Below are positions 25,501 through 40,500 of a DNA stretch of 64,000 nt, in pieces. The notes under the pieces are model-generated. The model did not search any database. It was not told where the DNA came from and worked only from the letters and a program-made list of their open reading frames with translations. Each line of letters opens with the position of its first letter. Position 1 is the stretch's first letter. Source of the DNA: Sipunculus nudus (taxonomy: Eukaryota; Annelida; Sipuncula; Golfingiida; Sipunculidae); NCBI GenBank assembly GCA_026874595.1, contig CM049318.1:32208956-32272955 (forward strand), in the 5' to 3' direction. A program made the translations under genes and the position numbers.

Positions 25501-28500
25501 ATTATGTTTTTTGTTGTTTTCAAATATTCTTTCTGAAAGAAATAACTCCTAGCTTTGCACATATAAAATCCTGAAAACTATGTATTCTGATGTCACCTCA
25601 TCCCAATTTCAACAGACAGTACGTCGTTCCATGTACCGGGAAAGCTGACAGAAACGGGATAAGTACGTATTACAAGTCGCACCCCGACTTTGCTAGAAAA
25701 TTCTAGTTTTTAGTATTCGATTTCCTAGTACAAGTCGCGACTTCTGCAACGACTTTTACGGTACAAACAAAGTCATGGACCTGTCCTGAAGAAAAGAAAT
25801 TGTCATGTCAACATGAGCACCCGATACAAACACAAGGATAAAATGAGGTATTTATAAATCTAATGATATTCCGGCCTATTCTTTATATTCATTAACAAAG
25901 AACTTGAGATCATAATACTCTGTACCTGGGGGTAGCTCATGGCCTCCACTGTACTGTCATAAGCTGAACGCAGGGACGCAAAGTTGACGAGAGTGTCAGC
26001 TGCAGGGTGATTCTTCATCGCATCAGCCATGCTTTTATAAACTAAAAATAAAATAATGAAAAACTGAAATAACCACATCAAATTATTATACTGTATACTC
26101 ATACTATAGAATTTATGTCCCCTACTCCAATTTCTATTTATACTTTTTACTAGAATTAAATTTTCTCTTGGAACTCTTGGAAAAGTTGAAAATATTTATA
26201 CTTTAATGATGCAATTCATAGAAGGTACTACTCCACTGAAGTTGAAAAAAATAACCTTATAATAACCATTATATTTGACTGTGCTAACTTGTGTACTGAC
26301 ATTCAGAGACATGGACAGATTTACTATCTACATACACACCACAATAAAAGTTATTCTGGTGACATGAACAACAAGAGCACCACATATGTGCATAATAAGC
26401 CCGTTTATCTGATGACCTCTGATCTCATTAAATATACATGAATTTTGATGAGCAGGTAATTCAGGGGAGAAACTCTATTGGTAAATATGTATAATGAGTT
26501 TCATGAAAATTCATAGGATTTTTAGTAAATCTCCAAGGTAACTCCAAAGTGTGATGACCTCTGACCTCATTAAATATGCATGAATTTCGCTGGAATTAAA
26601 AAATGGTGAGATATTTTATTGATTAACATTTCTCATGAGTTTTATCAAAATCTTTCATATTCTTCATAAGTTATTGCGCCAACACCACAAAGTAGCCCAG
26701 TGACCCTTGATCTTATTAAATATGTGTGGATGCTACCCATAATCAAACCCTGGTGAGATAATCTAATGGTAGGAAGTTATACTGAGTTTCGTGAAATTCA
26801 TTTAAACCTTGGTAAGTTATTGCAGCAACACTACAAGTTAATGAACAAACAGACGGACAGACAGACGGTGGGTATACCATAAAACTCCCCTCATATGACT
26901 TCTATTTTCAATCATAAGAGGGCCTCACCTGGCACCAAGATTTCTTTATGGCCCCAGTAGAACTTCTGCTTGTGGTCCCCTCTACAACAGTCAGAAAATC
27001 ATACTAAGCATGATTACAAAAAATAGTTTATATAAATATATAAACAAATAAGATTAACTGAAATCAGCACAGTTTATACAGATATAAATTTATCAAATAA
27101 ACATGACTAATCTAAAGTGCATTTATATTAAAATTAAGAATATATATTAAGGCATTTCATATTATTTCAATAATTCAAAACAAGTTGTTATAAAAATATA
27201 TATATATTTCTAAATAAAAAGTGAAATTAAGAATTATTCATTTTTTATGTATTAAATAATAATGCATACACTAAACTGAACTCTGAATTTTAATTGTACT
27301 CTTGTAAACTATTCTCATAAGTTACAAAATAATAACTTACGTCAGTGGGTAGACCATGGCCACAACGGACGGCTGTTTCCGTGAACAGACATAGTCAAAG
27401 TCCATCATGCCTTGTACTGCCCGAGACTGCATGCCCCACACAATAGCCTTAGTATTCCTCGTGAACAGCGAGTTCTGAAGATGCGGAGGAGAGAGCAGCT
27501 GGGACTTTCCAGCGGCATCTGCAGCTTCAGCCGCTTTCACATCTCGTGCCAGATCTGTGGAGGACCCGCTTCGACTGCTCATAGGGCTGTTAGCCATGGC
27601 TGCCTGTGTAGACACAATGATATTAAAATGTGCTTAATCAGCAGAAATATATCTGACTTATGTACCTTGTCTGTTTATTTTTATTTACACATATTTTTTT
27701 AAACATGGATGATGCCTGCTTTTAGGCAGAAATTTTCATTACAGAATAAAGATATAAAAAATACACTGAACCTAAATATATATATATATATATACACACA
27801 CACAATTATTCTGTAGAAATGCTTCCAATTATGTTATTTGACATGGTGTAACTTCTGTTCTTTGTATGATATTGGAATGCTGGTTTCATTTATATAATAC
27901 TATGTTTTGTAAATTTATTTCCTCCTTAGATGCTACCTGATGTTAAAACAAAACCCAATTTGTTTAATACAAGTAATCTAGCTGGAAAAAATTACAAACA
28001 ACCAACATTTGAATGAAGTAATTGAATTTGTAATTCAACAAATTTACCATATTTACGGTTAATTCAACAGTTTACTGTTTATTCAACTGTAAATAATTCA
28101 ATTTATAAAATAATATATATATTATGTTATAATATACTGGCAATTGAACATTCGTTTAATATAAAGTTTCAATCTAAATTGCATAGATAAATATCTAGCT
28201 ATCTTTAAAATTTAATATTTCTATGGTGTTAGTTTGTGTAGAAAAGCATAAAATGTTAGTGCTTAAAAAAACAAAGCAATGTCAAATAAGAAACAAAACA
28301 TGCAACACAAAACTGAAAATGTGAAATGCTGAGGTACACAGCAAAGATGTGTCTAGGCCATGCAATGTCCGGCATGAAAAGTTGGAAACAAAAGTCAACA
28401 TTAACATTAACAGTGAACACAAGAAAACCTACTGGCTCAGCGATACTGGAGATACTATGACAGGATAGGGCAAAGAAGCTACCCTGCTGGGAAACAATGG

Positions 28501-31500
28501 TACATTACTTGAAAACTATATAAAAAGGAATACCTGGTACAGCAAAATACTAATTAAGCCAATATGAACACTAGACTCCAGCCATCACTATTATGAAGAA
28601 CTGCAGGAGACATCACTTGGATGCCTGATATGATCTTTTATGACTTAACAGAATGGCCACTTCAGACTGATGACAATAAGCAGTTAATTAGTAACCGCAA
28701 TTTCATGAGACAGGGGATTTGGGGTTAGGAGTATTAGGGCAACGGGACTTACAAGGTAAGATATGATAATATGGTATATGCTTACTTCTACATTTTAAAA
28801 CATTATGAGGCACCGCTAATAATAACACAGCTAATAGATGACCTACATCACTATTACTTCTGACTGAAAAGGAGGAAAACTTTATCTGTTCACATTTTGT
28901 TGGCAGTTTATACTGTAAATATCTGGTTACACACAATACAACCTACAAACAAGAGAACCAGTATATAGCCAAAATGTATTCACACAAACAGTTACAAGTG
29001 GGGCATAAGAACTGCCCTGCCAGAGGGTAGGAATGGATTTGCTAAACCCTTACAAATATACAACAACTAACTCGTTATCATTAAGTTAAGGACAATCAAA
29101 TATATTTATATATACAATAAAGTATTAATACGAAATACCTGCACCCTAATAAACTTTGAGGAAGGGTGGGGGTAGAATTCTGATGATATCAGATAATGCA
29201 ACCAGGAATAATTACACTTGAGGGTGGCCGATTTATAACTATGTAGGGAAACGTAACTGTGCAAAATAAATCTTGGGTCTATTATTGGCTAAAAATCAAC
29301 AAATTTTGTCTGTATCACATCTCTTGATTTGATTCAGTATGAAGGCTATAGACAAATATTCAACATTTTTGCAGGTCTGGTGTGCTCACATAGAACTTCA
29401 TGGTATTTTTGTATTACCAGTAGTCTAAAACTTGCTTAAATGGCCAAGATTCTAATTTATATAAAATGTATATACTCCCTAATTTCAAACCTTTTCATTA
29501 TTGTTCTGCTATCAAATTGCATCTGCTATCAAATATCTGATTTGTTATCTGAGGGTTTCTTTTTAACAACTCATTCATCAAATAAATTTTTATATTTTTT
29601 TACTTGTTGATTATAAATTATACATCAATTAGACTTCTATACCTTATCATGTACAGCTTATGTAGAATACTGTCTGTTACAAAATCTAGGCATTAACAAA
29701 AAAAGTAACTTATATTTTGAGGATTTTCAGTAGATAGTATTCACAGTACATCTTCCTATTCTATTATTATAGAAATCCCTAGTCAAATTGTAGGCTAATA
29801 GAAAACAGGCTGAGAGAACAGTACAAGTGCGTGTTATATTCTACACAAAGCAAAATATTTGATATGATACCAAGATACCATTCTGGCGTAACATCTGGTA
29901 TTCTGTCCACAACTCAAAACAGTCAAATGAATGGTCCTTCAGATGTGACCTTTGATACGTTGTCACATGACACAGATCATGTGACAAGGCAAATGTCACT
30001 AATGCAGAAGCATTGCATGACACTCATGATATAAATATAACCCTCACTTGTGACAGGTACGAGTTTAGAAAATATGAAGAAACAGTGTCAGAAAAAGTGC
30101 ATTTTTGCTGTTTCCCTGGGCAACCAAACAATACACTACACATTTCTGTCAAATTCCAAAAATTGAACATTCACTTAGGCTACAAAATGTGTTCATGTAT
30201 ACTCATGAGACAATCTGTTCACAAATACAAGTTGAAGTAATTAATACACATTTTTTTTTCATATTACAAATTTCTCTGTACTTAGTGATGCATCCAATTT
30301 ATAGTTTGTATAAAGTGATCACAAAATTGACAACCCCTTTATTGCAAAAATGTTTGCACGCCACACAAACAAGAGGCTGCATGTGACTTGACGACCCCTG
30401 ACCATCTGACATCATTTGCTTGCCCGGTGAAATGTGTTTTAAAATGCACTAGTAAGGACATAACTGTATGTTCAGATTCACACATCATGCAGTAATTCAC
30501 AGATGTACAAGTTACAATCACTATAGTCCGTTTCACCACCTGCTGTCCACCTGGTGTTTGTAGATGATTTGCTTATAAGTTTATATTTTTCAATAATTTC
30601 CAAGAAAACAGTATATGGAAGTGACAACCTAATATGGCAATTAAGAATTTTACTGTAAATCCCCCATTTATGTTTCACAACATTTTAGTCTCTTTATCAT
30701 GATCTGGCAGATATTATGTGTCCCTCCATAAGCAGCCATCTTTGTTTTAGCTGGTTATATTTTTTAGAGTGTTTACATGAGATCATCCAATCAGCAGCTT
30801 TCAGTTGAGGTTGTTTTTGCATGTGACCAGTGACCTTGACCGCCATAAGTGGGTCTGATATGTTGTAAAATGTAGACTGATTTCTCATATTTTCAGAAAA
30901 TTCTGTTTCTCAAATAAGGCGTAAGTTAGGTATTTAGTTACCTTGTTAAAAATTAGGTTCTTTAAACCTCTGCTCTACACTTTAATTGTTTCCCTTGAAA
31001 TGTAAATAATAAAAATTTTCACAGCAAAAAACAGGTGGACATGAGGGGATGAAACGGACTATAGAGAGCATGCAAACACGTCAATCACTGATTGTGGACA
31101 CATCAACCTCATGCTTACCCATCCCTGTCAAACAAAACAAATCAAAATATATAGCATGCCTTATAGTAAATATAAATATATCACTTAAAAAACCATCCCT
31201 ATAATGAGTAATAATTATTATATGAAAAATTATTAAGGTCTTGCATTTTACTTATTATACACTTAACTATGGTTTATTTAATACACCTTCAGTACTCACA
31301 TTTGTGGGGGTGTCTGGTGGTGTCTGCAGATTTTATTCAGAACTATGATTTTATAATATTATATCACGATTAATATCAAATTATTTAATTTATTAATTCC
31401 TTGAACTTAAATAAGAACACAGCAGAAGTATGATTAAATAAATCAAGGACGTTTTTTTATAAATTAAAACATAAAGGATATCTTTGGTACATTGACTTGG

Positions 31501-34500
31501 GACATTTGAATGACTACATATTACATGTTAGTGAATATAAGAAGTCTGTAACTTGCTGTTGTTATGAATTGGTAATAAGAAAGGCTATTTGAACAATGTC
31601 AGAGATATTTTGAACTGACCGTTTCTTCATTAATGCACAAGAAAACTGGTTTACAATATATTTCATTAAGACCAACTGCTGAAAGCAGTATGAGAAGAAT
31701 CTAATCAAATAAAATGCTTCAAAATATAAGGATAGCCCAAATGTTATTCATGATAACAATGATTCAAATGGTTGATCAAATTATCATTTTTTTTTAAATC
31801 AAATGCATGCAATGACCAATGCATAAATTGTGAAAGTTTTTTTTTGTATCTTTTTCTGTATGGGTGATCTAAAATGGCACAGAAAACTGAAATGTAAGTT
31901 TTAAAATGCAAGTAAATATTAATATAATATAGGCAGCACAACCATAATAAAATAAAACTGTGGTAAGCTCACATGAAGCTAATTATAAATATTTATGAAA
32001 AACTGGCCTAGCAGTTCGTGAGAAAAGCCACTATAAATGGACAACAGTGCAACATAGCAACAGTTCAAAGGTCAGATTAGAATGGTATAAAAAACATCTA
32101 GCTGGACAGGCATATCACAAAATTACATGCAACAAGCCTACATAATCTATCCAATATCACCGTACTAGGTGCTTTGAGAACTGTAGAGGAAAAGTATATG
32201 ATTAAATGAATATTTCAAAAAGATGATATAAAAATATATGTTGGCATACAAATTCCATGCTTTAGATCAAAATACCAGAAGGAAAGAATCAGAACTACCA
32301 CGTTCTGTAATCCTGAGGTGCTACGGTTACAAATTTTTCTTGGGAGTAATATATTCAAATTTCTGGTTTGGGCATGTTAACGGTAAACAAATCTTTTTGA
32401 ACATTCACTATTAATATATAATTAATTTCACAAACAATCACTGAAAATAACATCACAAATCATTCAATCTCCTGGACCAAAGGTGATGAAGTATTATCAT
32501 TGGTATACAACTGCTTATCATTGCTGCCCACATTAATGCACTTATGTTAACAATGTTAAAACCCTAAAATGATAAGGTTGCAGCTTCCTTAGCCAGCATC
32601 ATACTTTCGTGATTAATACTAGATAATCTAGTTATTTTCGTGGTGTTGAGAGAAACAAGTTAAAATACACTACTGAAATTGTCAAAATTTACCATAAGTA
32701 ATGACTTGTGTGTTAGACAGAAATTTCAATTCATCAGGCTCCAAAAGTATTATGGTGGCCAGTTCCACCTGCTTATATATCCAAAATGACACCTGATCCA
32801 ACATAACAGCAGAAATATCTGACAATTTCATAAAAGCTCAAACATATTGGATGTTTGGAATGTTAGGGTAATATGTTTGACTGCCACACGTCTTGTGTGA
32901 TTAATAAATAAGTAAACCCAAAATAAGTAAATCAGGAAAGTACAATGCCAGCTTCAGTTATTACAAGTAAATGCAGGGAAGGACCCCTCAACAACCATCT
33001 TACTACCAACTGCCTTTGACAAGTTATGGGTGGACTATTTTGTTGTCCCACACCTACCATTACACAGGGTTCCCAGCCTTTATATATATATAATTAATAA
33101 ACTATGCCTTCTTTTACCCTGGAGCAAACTTTCAACAGGCCCAGTAGCATTTCAACTGCAATGTCATTATGATTATAAGTCCTTCATCTGTGTATTAGAA
33201 CTTACCTGGCCGCCTGGCAAAAGGAAGTTGGCTGTGGTAGCCTGTCTCTGTGGTGAGGGAGGGACAGACTTCTTACCGAGGGCCATGCTGACTATAGCAG
33301 TCATGTGGGTCTCTGGACCAAACACGTGGATAGGAACACCAAGTGTCTCACCTACATAATGCATGTTATTGTCAATATTATGTAGTTACTATTTTCCCCC
33401 TCTTCACATACAAAGAAGCATTTTCAATGAAGTTTTAAAGATAAAGATCACATTTTTACATAAATAAAAATTACATATGTTTTACCACTTTTCTGCAAGG
33501 AAACAGGATATATGTACAAAGTGTTTCTTGACAAATCTGAACATTTTTTTTTCTGAAAATGATAAATATGTGTGAAATTTTTAATTCAGTGTCATGTAAT
33601 ATAAAATGCTTTACATATAATGGTATCCTCAATTAAACATCTTCACATCTAAATCCAAAGCTACTTTTATTATCATGAAGTGTCAAAAAAGATGTCTACA
33701 TTGTATATCATAAGGATCGTGTGTCTGTTCAGTGTAGTTATACCTAGCTCTCTCATGACTCGTAGACCCTCTTGGTAGTTAGGACCGCCTCGTCTGACGT
33801 ATATGGAAACTTTGTTGTCAATCAGCTTCTGCTGGTATTCTCTCAATGCCCTGACAATACCCTACAACCAAAAAACAAGTTAATTAAATCAACGTTACCA
33901 GTTATTACACAGCATTACATGAATAATATGAATATCTGATAAACATTTACACTTTGCATTATATAAGGATGTAAAGAGTTTAAATTTATCCAGGATTTTT
34001 CCACTACCAAAATAATTTAGTTCATAACAAATATCAAATTATTAAAAATTGACATTTGTTCCTTCTTATATGACATACATTTTCAACACTGAATTCACTG
34101 AGTGTTGGCTGCTAAAAAATGTACAGTGGTCAATAAATTAACAGATATTCCTACAGTATTGCATGATCAAATATTTCCTTCCAGTTAACTTTTTTTATGA
34201 TCCTTCAACTTCATTAATTGTAGATTATAAAAATAGACACAATTCTTTTTAAAATAAAGGGAGTAAAAAGCTTTATCTATCTGGACATAAATTATCATCA
34301 TAGAAGTGATGTTTGGGAATATTTCAGTGCAATAAAAAAGTTATTGTGCATATTTTGAAAAAATAATGATATAAAACAACATACTTTTGCAAAGTCCTGG
34401 TTTATTATACAGTTCACTTTGTTTTTATTTTAAACACAGTTTTCCTTGTCCTTATGTCACATGTACCTTGAATGTTGCAGCAACGTTTGTGAAGTTTGCG

Positions 34501-37500
34501 ATACCTCCACCAATTATGAGAATCTTTCCTACAAAGAGAAAACATTTATTTACTATTTTATAATATAAAGAAGAAGTTTGTGACATTATTTTAAACCATC
34601 TGATAAAACCAAGTGGAATCTTCCAGGTATTGTTTCTTACTTCTTTTACACTGTAAAATCACAAAATGATTATGTATTATATGATATAATGTACATATAT
34701 GATAAGCAGTAGGGAGTAATATAATAACATTCACAATTTTTCTGACAGCACTCATATTACGCTTATAAATACCGAGGATATTGGGGATGAGAATATATTG
34801 ACCATGATTATATAAATGTAATCAAATCAGCTAGCACAATAATGTTAAATCATTGATCATATATAATATATGCCAAGCACATCATTGTAGCCATTACTGT
34901 GGTTGCTCTAAAGATAAAATCTTATGTGATAACCATTGGACCATCCAAACATATAGACGTAGCACGTAAATTCTGTTTCATGTGACAGGCTTATACATTT
35001 AAGTTCCACATATTCATGTTAATACCTTCTTCATGTTTCTCCCGTGTCATCAGACTCATGATGGTTTTCGCGTACTCATACGTTTGCTGCTCGCTGGGGG
35101 CACCTGAATATTCACCATAGTTGGCCAACTCACTGGCTCCCCCTAGCTCACAGATGGTATCACTGTCAGTATAAAACCACAGAAATTAGAAATTATGCAA
35201 ATTTTCATTTTAATTCTGTGTTGCATTTCAATTAACATAATTTTTTTATTCCGAGGCAAATGAACGGTTCCACATTCAAGATGTTTTTATAATCAAATTG
35301 ATTAACAATAAATCACAAACTCACTGATAAAATTATAGAATTAAACAAAAGAAGTTAAATCTTATCACAATATCTTTTGCCCTTAAATGTTTTTATGTTA
35401 GATTATGGAATTTTATTTATATGACAGCTGGGACTGTTCATAAAATTCCACTGAGTGAAAGTGAAATCTAAATAAACCCTAATTTCTCATATATTCAAAG
35501 CCTTGGTACTACTCCATTAATATTAATGAGATCCTTCTTACGCATAAATAACAGAAGCTCCGCCCCCTGCCACCATGGTCCAGATGCGGCCGCTTTTGTT
35601 GAGGATCGTCAGTTTGAGGGAAGCTCCGCTCTTAGCATCCAGATCAGCAATGTAGGCTTCCTGTTACAGAGAGAACAAAAATGATAATACATAATAATAC
35701 AGACTGGAAAGACAACAGGGCTCATTTAAAACAAGGGAACCATGGGTCGCAACATTCATGTGAACCTTTTCCATTGGCATATGCATTGTATGATGATTGT
35801 CGGCTTTGTATAGGGCAAGTCCAATGATCAAGTCTGATGCAGATTTTGTAAAACATATAATTAAGACTTACCCAGGAAGCCTTCTGTAAAGTTATTTTTT
35901 ACCTTTTTTACATATTTAACAAACAACACTCAATTTCTTCACTGTAATAATTTTGAGGCAGTTACCATTTGTATAACCTCTTTGTTACCTGAACAATCAT
36001 TCACACAATTTTTGGATGCCCGGATCAGGTAAACAAAATGCTTCACACCCATATAAGATGTTACAAGTGCCCAAACAAACCTATGATTATTCTGAAATTT
36101 TTAGCAAGCCTTAAAATTTACCCTTATTGAATATGCACTGACAGGTTTGTGTACTAACCTCAGGGAATGCTTCGCGACCAAATGGTGGAGGGAACTCGAT
36201 GTCTCCCCATGTCTGTTTACAGATGTACTCGGCACACTGGTCCAGCTTAGCGGCCAGATCCAGTACGTAGATCTTGTTGCCTGTCACCACTGTAACAGAA
36301 CGTCAAAAAACATATAGAAATAAAAAAGCCCTGTGCTCCTGAAACAAGAAAGCTATATCGGATTGTTTTAAATGGTGCAGATAGCAAAATATTGTATGAG
36401 TAATAATTTTTGTATAAAATGTCTATGAAATTAAAACTGGTAACAGTAAAATCCTGCTTAAACACCATCACAAAAATGAATCCATTGTTTTTTATCACTT
36501 TTAAAGACCAATTTTTCAAAATACATCAAACAATAAACTATATGGTAAAGCTGTAATGGCACACTCTGTCCCTTTCTGATGATCCTGTGTTACATTATTC
36601 AACTAGACTATACAAAATGGTATCAATTTCTGTTCCCTGCACAAATGATTGCGAAATATCTATGTATAGTAATTTATATAAAACATGTTTTTATACAATG
36701 TGACTTACCAAGTGGGTTGATCTCAAGGTATGTGAAGAAAAGTTTACAATAGTTGTCATAAAGCCGTGTCACGAAGTCCACCAGCATTCTGTACAACATC
36801 AAGACACACACAAGACACATGAATATAATACATTAAACACTAAATGTTGTTTTATTTAAATTAAAAAGTGGACAATATAAATGAACTGCACAACAGCCTC
36901 TCATAAGATACAAGCAGACAAGCAGGGAGTCTGTCCAGCCAACAGCGTAACCAGGAGATTTTGAAGAGTCATTGGAGGAGTTCAGATTGCAAAAGCCCCA
37001 CACCCACATTGTATTATCATCATCAGCAATAGATTTCTTCTTTCAACCATAAATATCCATGTTTATCCTCAACGAACAGGTAAATCAAAATATTCAAGCT
37101 AAACAGTATTAAATATCCTAAACTTTTATCATGAAATGCAAATTCTTCAAACTGACAAAAATAAGTATTTTTCTAGAACCAGTTGTTTAGTTATTTATGC
37201 ACTGACCCCTGTTTAGAATCAGGTACTTTGGACAATAGCTGGCTCTTTATGGAGGCTTCATCAGGTTTTCCATCGATTGCCACCTCCAGTTTCTCAGCCT
37301 TAAATACAAAAATATTTTTAGTGTCACATTTCCTATCAAATATATGTGAATTCTTGTTATTACTGTGGGCAATCCCAGAAAATTTCAATGATAAAAATAG
37401 CATGTGCCAGGTGGATTCTGAAAGATCAAAGAGTGACTTTTGTTTTATGCAGGAATTATTATATTTAGTTATTTTAATTTTCTTGGGGTTCAAAATCCAC

Positions 37501-40500
37501 ATGCACCACATGTCAAATCTTCCTCCTGTTTCAACTTACAATGTTTTAAGGATTGAATTACCAAGACAAACTGAAAGTAAATGGGATAAACCATATATTT
37601 ACAGGACATATCTTAAATCAAAACAGTAACATGATTCTATCCAAGTGTATTATTAAGGCAGAAGTTATACATTTTACAGCTGTATTAAAGATCAAATTTA
37701 TGTCACTGTATCTTGAGAAATTCATACAATGACTGTTCCTACCTTGGCATCCACATCACCGATCTCGACACCCCCCTCGTGGTAGAACAGGATGGTGTCA
37801 CCATTTCGATGAGAGTAGATACAGATGTAGAATTCTTCAGACTAAAAAATAAAGAAATAATATTCTGATTGACGCCAAAAACAGGTTTATATTTACAGAG
37901 AGGTGTGTGATTTTATTTTATAACTTAAAGAGGGTTTTTTTTTTTTTTAAATATATTTGAAAACACAGCTCAAGGCAACATCAGCCTGATGCTATAGAAA
38001 ATTTTGTCATACACTATAACCTCAAAGCCTTATATAAGAACAAACAAGAATTGTTACTGTGAACAAGAGCTCATTATTTTGAGGTTGGTGATAAACATAT
38101 GTGGCCATTAAGTGAGTTTTTACTGTATAAAGTGGTTTAGTAAAGTTTACCTATACTCTACTTCTTAACAACAGGTAGTGTCATGTTTTTGACAGGTGAA
38201 TTAGTTTAATTTGCAAATCAGAATAGGTTGCACAACCTTGCACCTATCAGGCACTGAGGTCTTAGGACTATATCAGATTAAACTACTGTCTTCCACTTTG
38301 ATAAAATTCTGACACTTTTGAGTATCCATCTTACCTGTTCATGTGGTACAAAAGGTTCAATGATGAAATTCTTCAGTTTTCCTGTAGCTGCATCAACCTG
38401 TAATAACAAATTAAAATCTTTCATGTTGTCTTTTAAATATATGGGTCAACAAACTCAGCCCAACAAGCATATAATAGAAATGAACATTACAATAAATTAA
38501 TAAATATTGATCACATATTGGAATATCAGGTACATGCACCTCCATTCAGTGTATCTATAAGCTGTTATTTTTTAATTAGGCCCTATAACATTTTTTAAGG
38601 GCTTGCAATAATGCAAAAATACAGAACATTCCAATAATTTATTTAATCAAAATAAATAAGAAGGCGGGGTTATTTTTATGATAAAAATGGATGTTTAAAT
38701 ATGTGAAATAAAAAATATTTTAAAAAGTGAAATGCTCTCACTGAAAGCAAGAATTTATATAAATTACCATTATCCTGCTAAAGCTTATATATAAAATAAA
38801 TCTATTAATATTAAGTTCTCAAAAGTAATCTTCTTTAAAATGATAACATAAATCTGTATACAAAAATGCAAAAGGATTATGGTCATTTTAATTTAACTTT
38901 AAAGGGCCAGAATATCAAGAAACATATAGAGAAACAAGATGACAGAAATAAAATTATCAAAATATGTAGGAATCATGTTGTACAAAAGTTACTGATTCTG
39001 TGAACACTTGCCTAAAGTTATAACTGACATATTTCATATTTAATTTAATCATATGTACATATAATAACACATAAAATAATTATTAAAACGGCAAAAAATG
39101 TGAGTTAATTGTAATACTTGGTTGTAATCAAAACAAGCCTCCATCTGACAGATTTGTACCACATTATAACATCCAGGAAAATCTGACTTTTAAGTATAAA
39201 ATGAATTCTCTATCAAACTCTCATTTCAAAAGTACTAGACATAGTGTTTGAAAGAATATAAAAAACTCTGATCTCCATTTCAGACATCCCAGCAGATACT
39301 GAAATATAAATCTCTAAACCTAGCTTGTATCTACACCTGAGTACATTTAAAATCAAATACAAAGGTTTAATGTCTGCTAATAAAGTCAATGGACAATATG
39401 CTAATAAATACAATGTAACAAAGCATAACTATATCAGTAGATAGATCCTGTCAACCATGCATGAATTCTAAATCTAATTCTTGATCTCCCATTTTATTTC
39501 AAAACTAAACCTGAGATTTCACCATTGAAACATTTTGTACGAGATGAGATCAGATCAGAGAACTATGTCAATGACACAATATACGAAAGGGACTAGGTTT
39601 AGAGTCTGATAGCATCAACAATGTCAGTCACGTGTCACTTAAACACTTTGCCTTCATGCCTCTCTTGTAGTTTATGAACAGCACATGGTTATACAGTGAA
39701 ACCTGTATTATGAGGCCACCCATGGGACTGTTCAAAAGTGGTCTTAATTCACAGGTGGTCTAAATTGATAGGTCATTTATAACCAATGTGAAGGCTTTTA
39801 CTTAAACAAAGGATGGTCACAAGAGAAAGGTGGTCCTTCAGACAGGTTCATCCCACTGTACCATTTATGTTGGTAGTAACTAAAATTCAGCTTCCATCTT
39901 AGGAGGTGACATGACAATTAATTTATAATTAAAGGATGGCATCCTTTGAAGTAAAGCCACACTGTGATACGGCCGATAAATTTGCTGGTATGTGTGATAT
40001 ATATCAATGCTCATTGACATTAGCATATGTAAGTACCGGTACATTAACGATGTCATCTCTGAGTTTTGCTGTTTGTTCTTGTTAAATGTTCGAATCTACT
40101 TATATACTAATGATCTGCTGCAATACAAGTAATTTACTTTTGTCTTATTTCATTTTCAATTCATTATGTGAAATATATGAAAGGGTGATAATAAATCTGC
40201 TCCCACTGTGCCAGATTATGACCAAGCCTTTTGAGCAAGAAAAGGTACCGGTAAGCAAAATGCATTTTGAAGGTTAATGTTAAAAAAAAAAATCAAGGTG
40301 GACAGGGGTAGTGGTGTGGAGCACAATCAGATAATGCATGCAGACAAGGAGAATAAATATATACTATGCCTTTTTGTTTACGAGGGTTTCAAATTTGCGA
40401 TATTCACGAAAGGGGAATTATCACAAAAATAAAACATTATGACATTATGAATGAAAACAGATTGTGTATGTTCAAAGATTGATATATATTTTAAATGATA

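Larger units (their letters stand above)
33352..35541. other. ACLY introns between coding exons 8 and 12
   Basis: Introns 33352-33743, 33862-34466, 34529-35025 and 35163-35541 are AT-rich. Nothing beyond short A/T runs was recognised. Confidence 0.6.
36290..38334. other. ACLY introns between coding exons 3 and 7
   Basis: Introns 36290-36708, 36789-37206, 37299-37742 and 37842-38334 are short and AT-rich, with a poly-T run at about 37926-37940. No elements recognised. Plus-strand open frames here are antisense to exons. Confidence 0.6.

Noticed and set aside
28425-28480. Possible additional ACLY linker exon (acceptor CTATCCTGTCATAG, donor GTAGGT)
   Set aside because: The enclosed 22 nt is not a multiple of three and would break the frame between coding exons 12 and 13, which join correctly without it.
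37183-37629. 148-codon plus-strand frame
   Set aside because: Antisense to ACLY coding exon 5 and its introns; no independent coding evidence.
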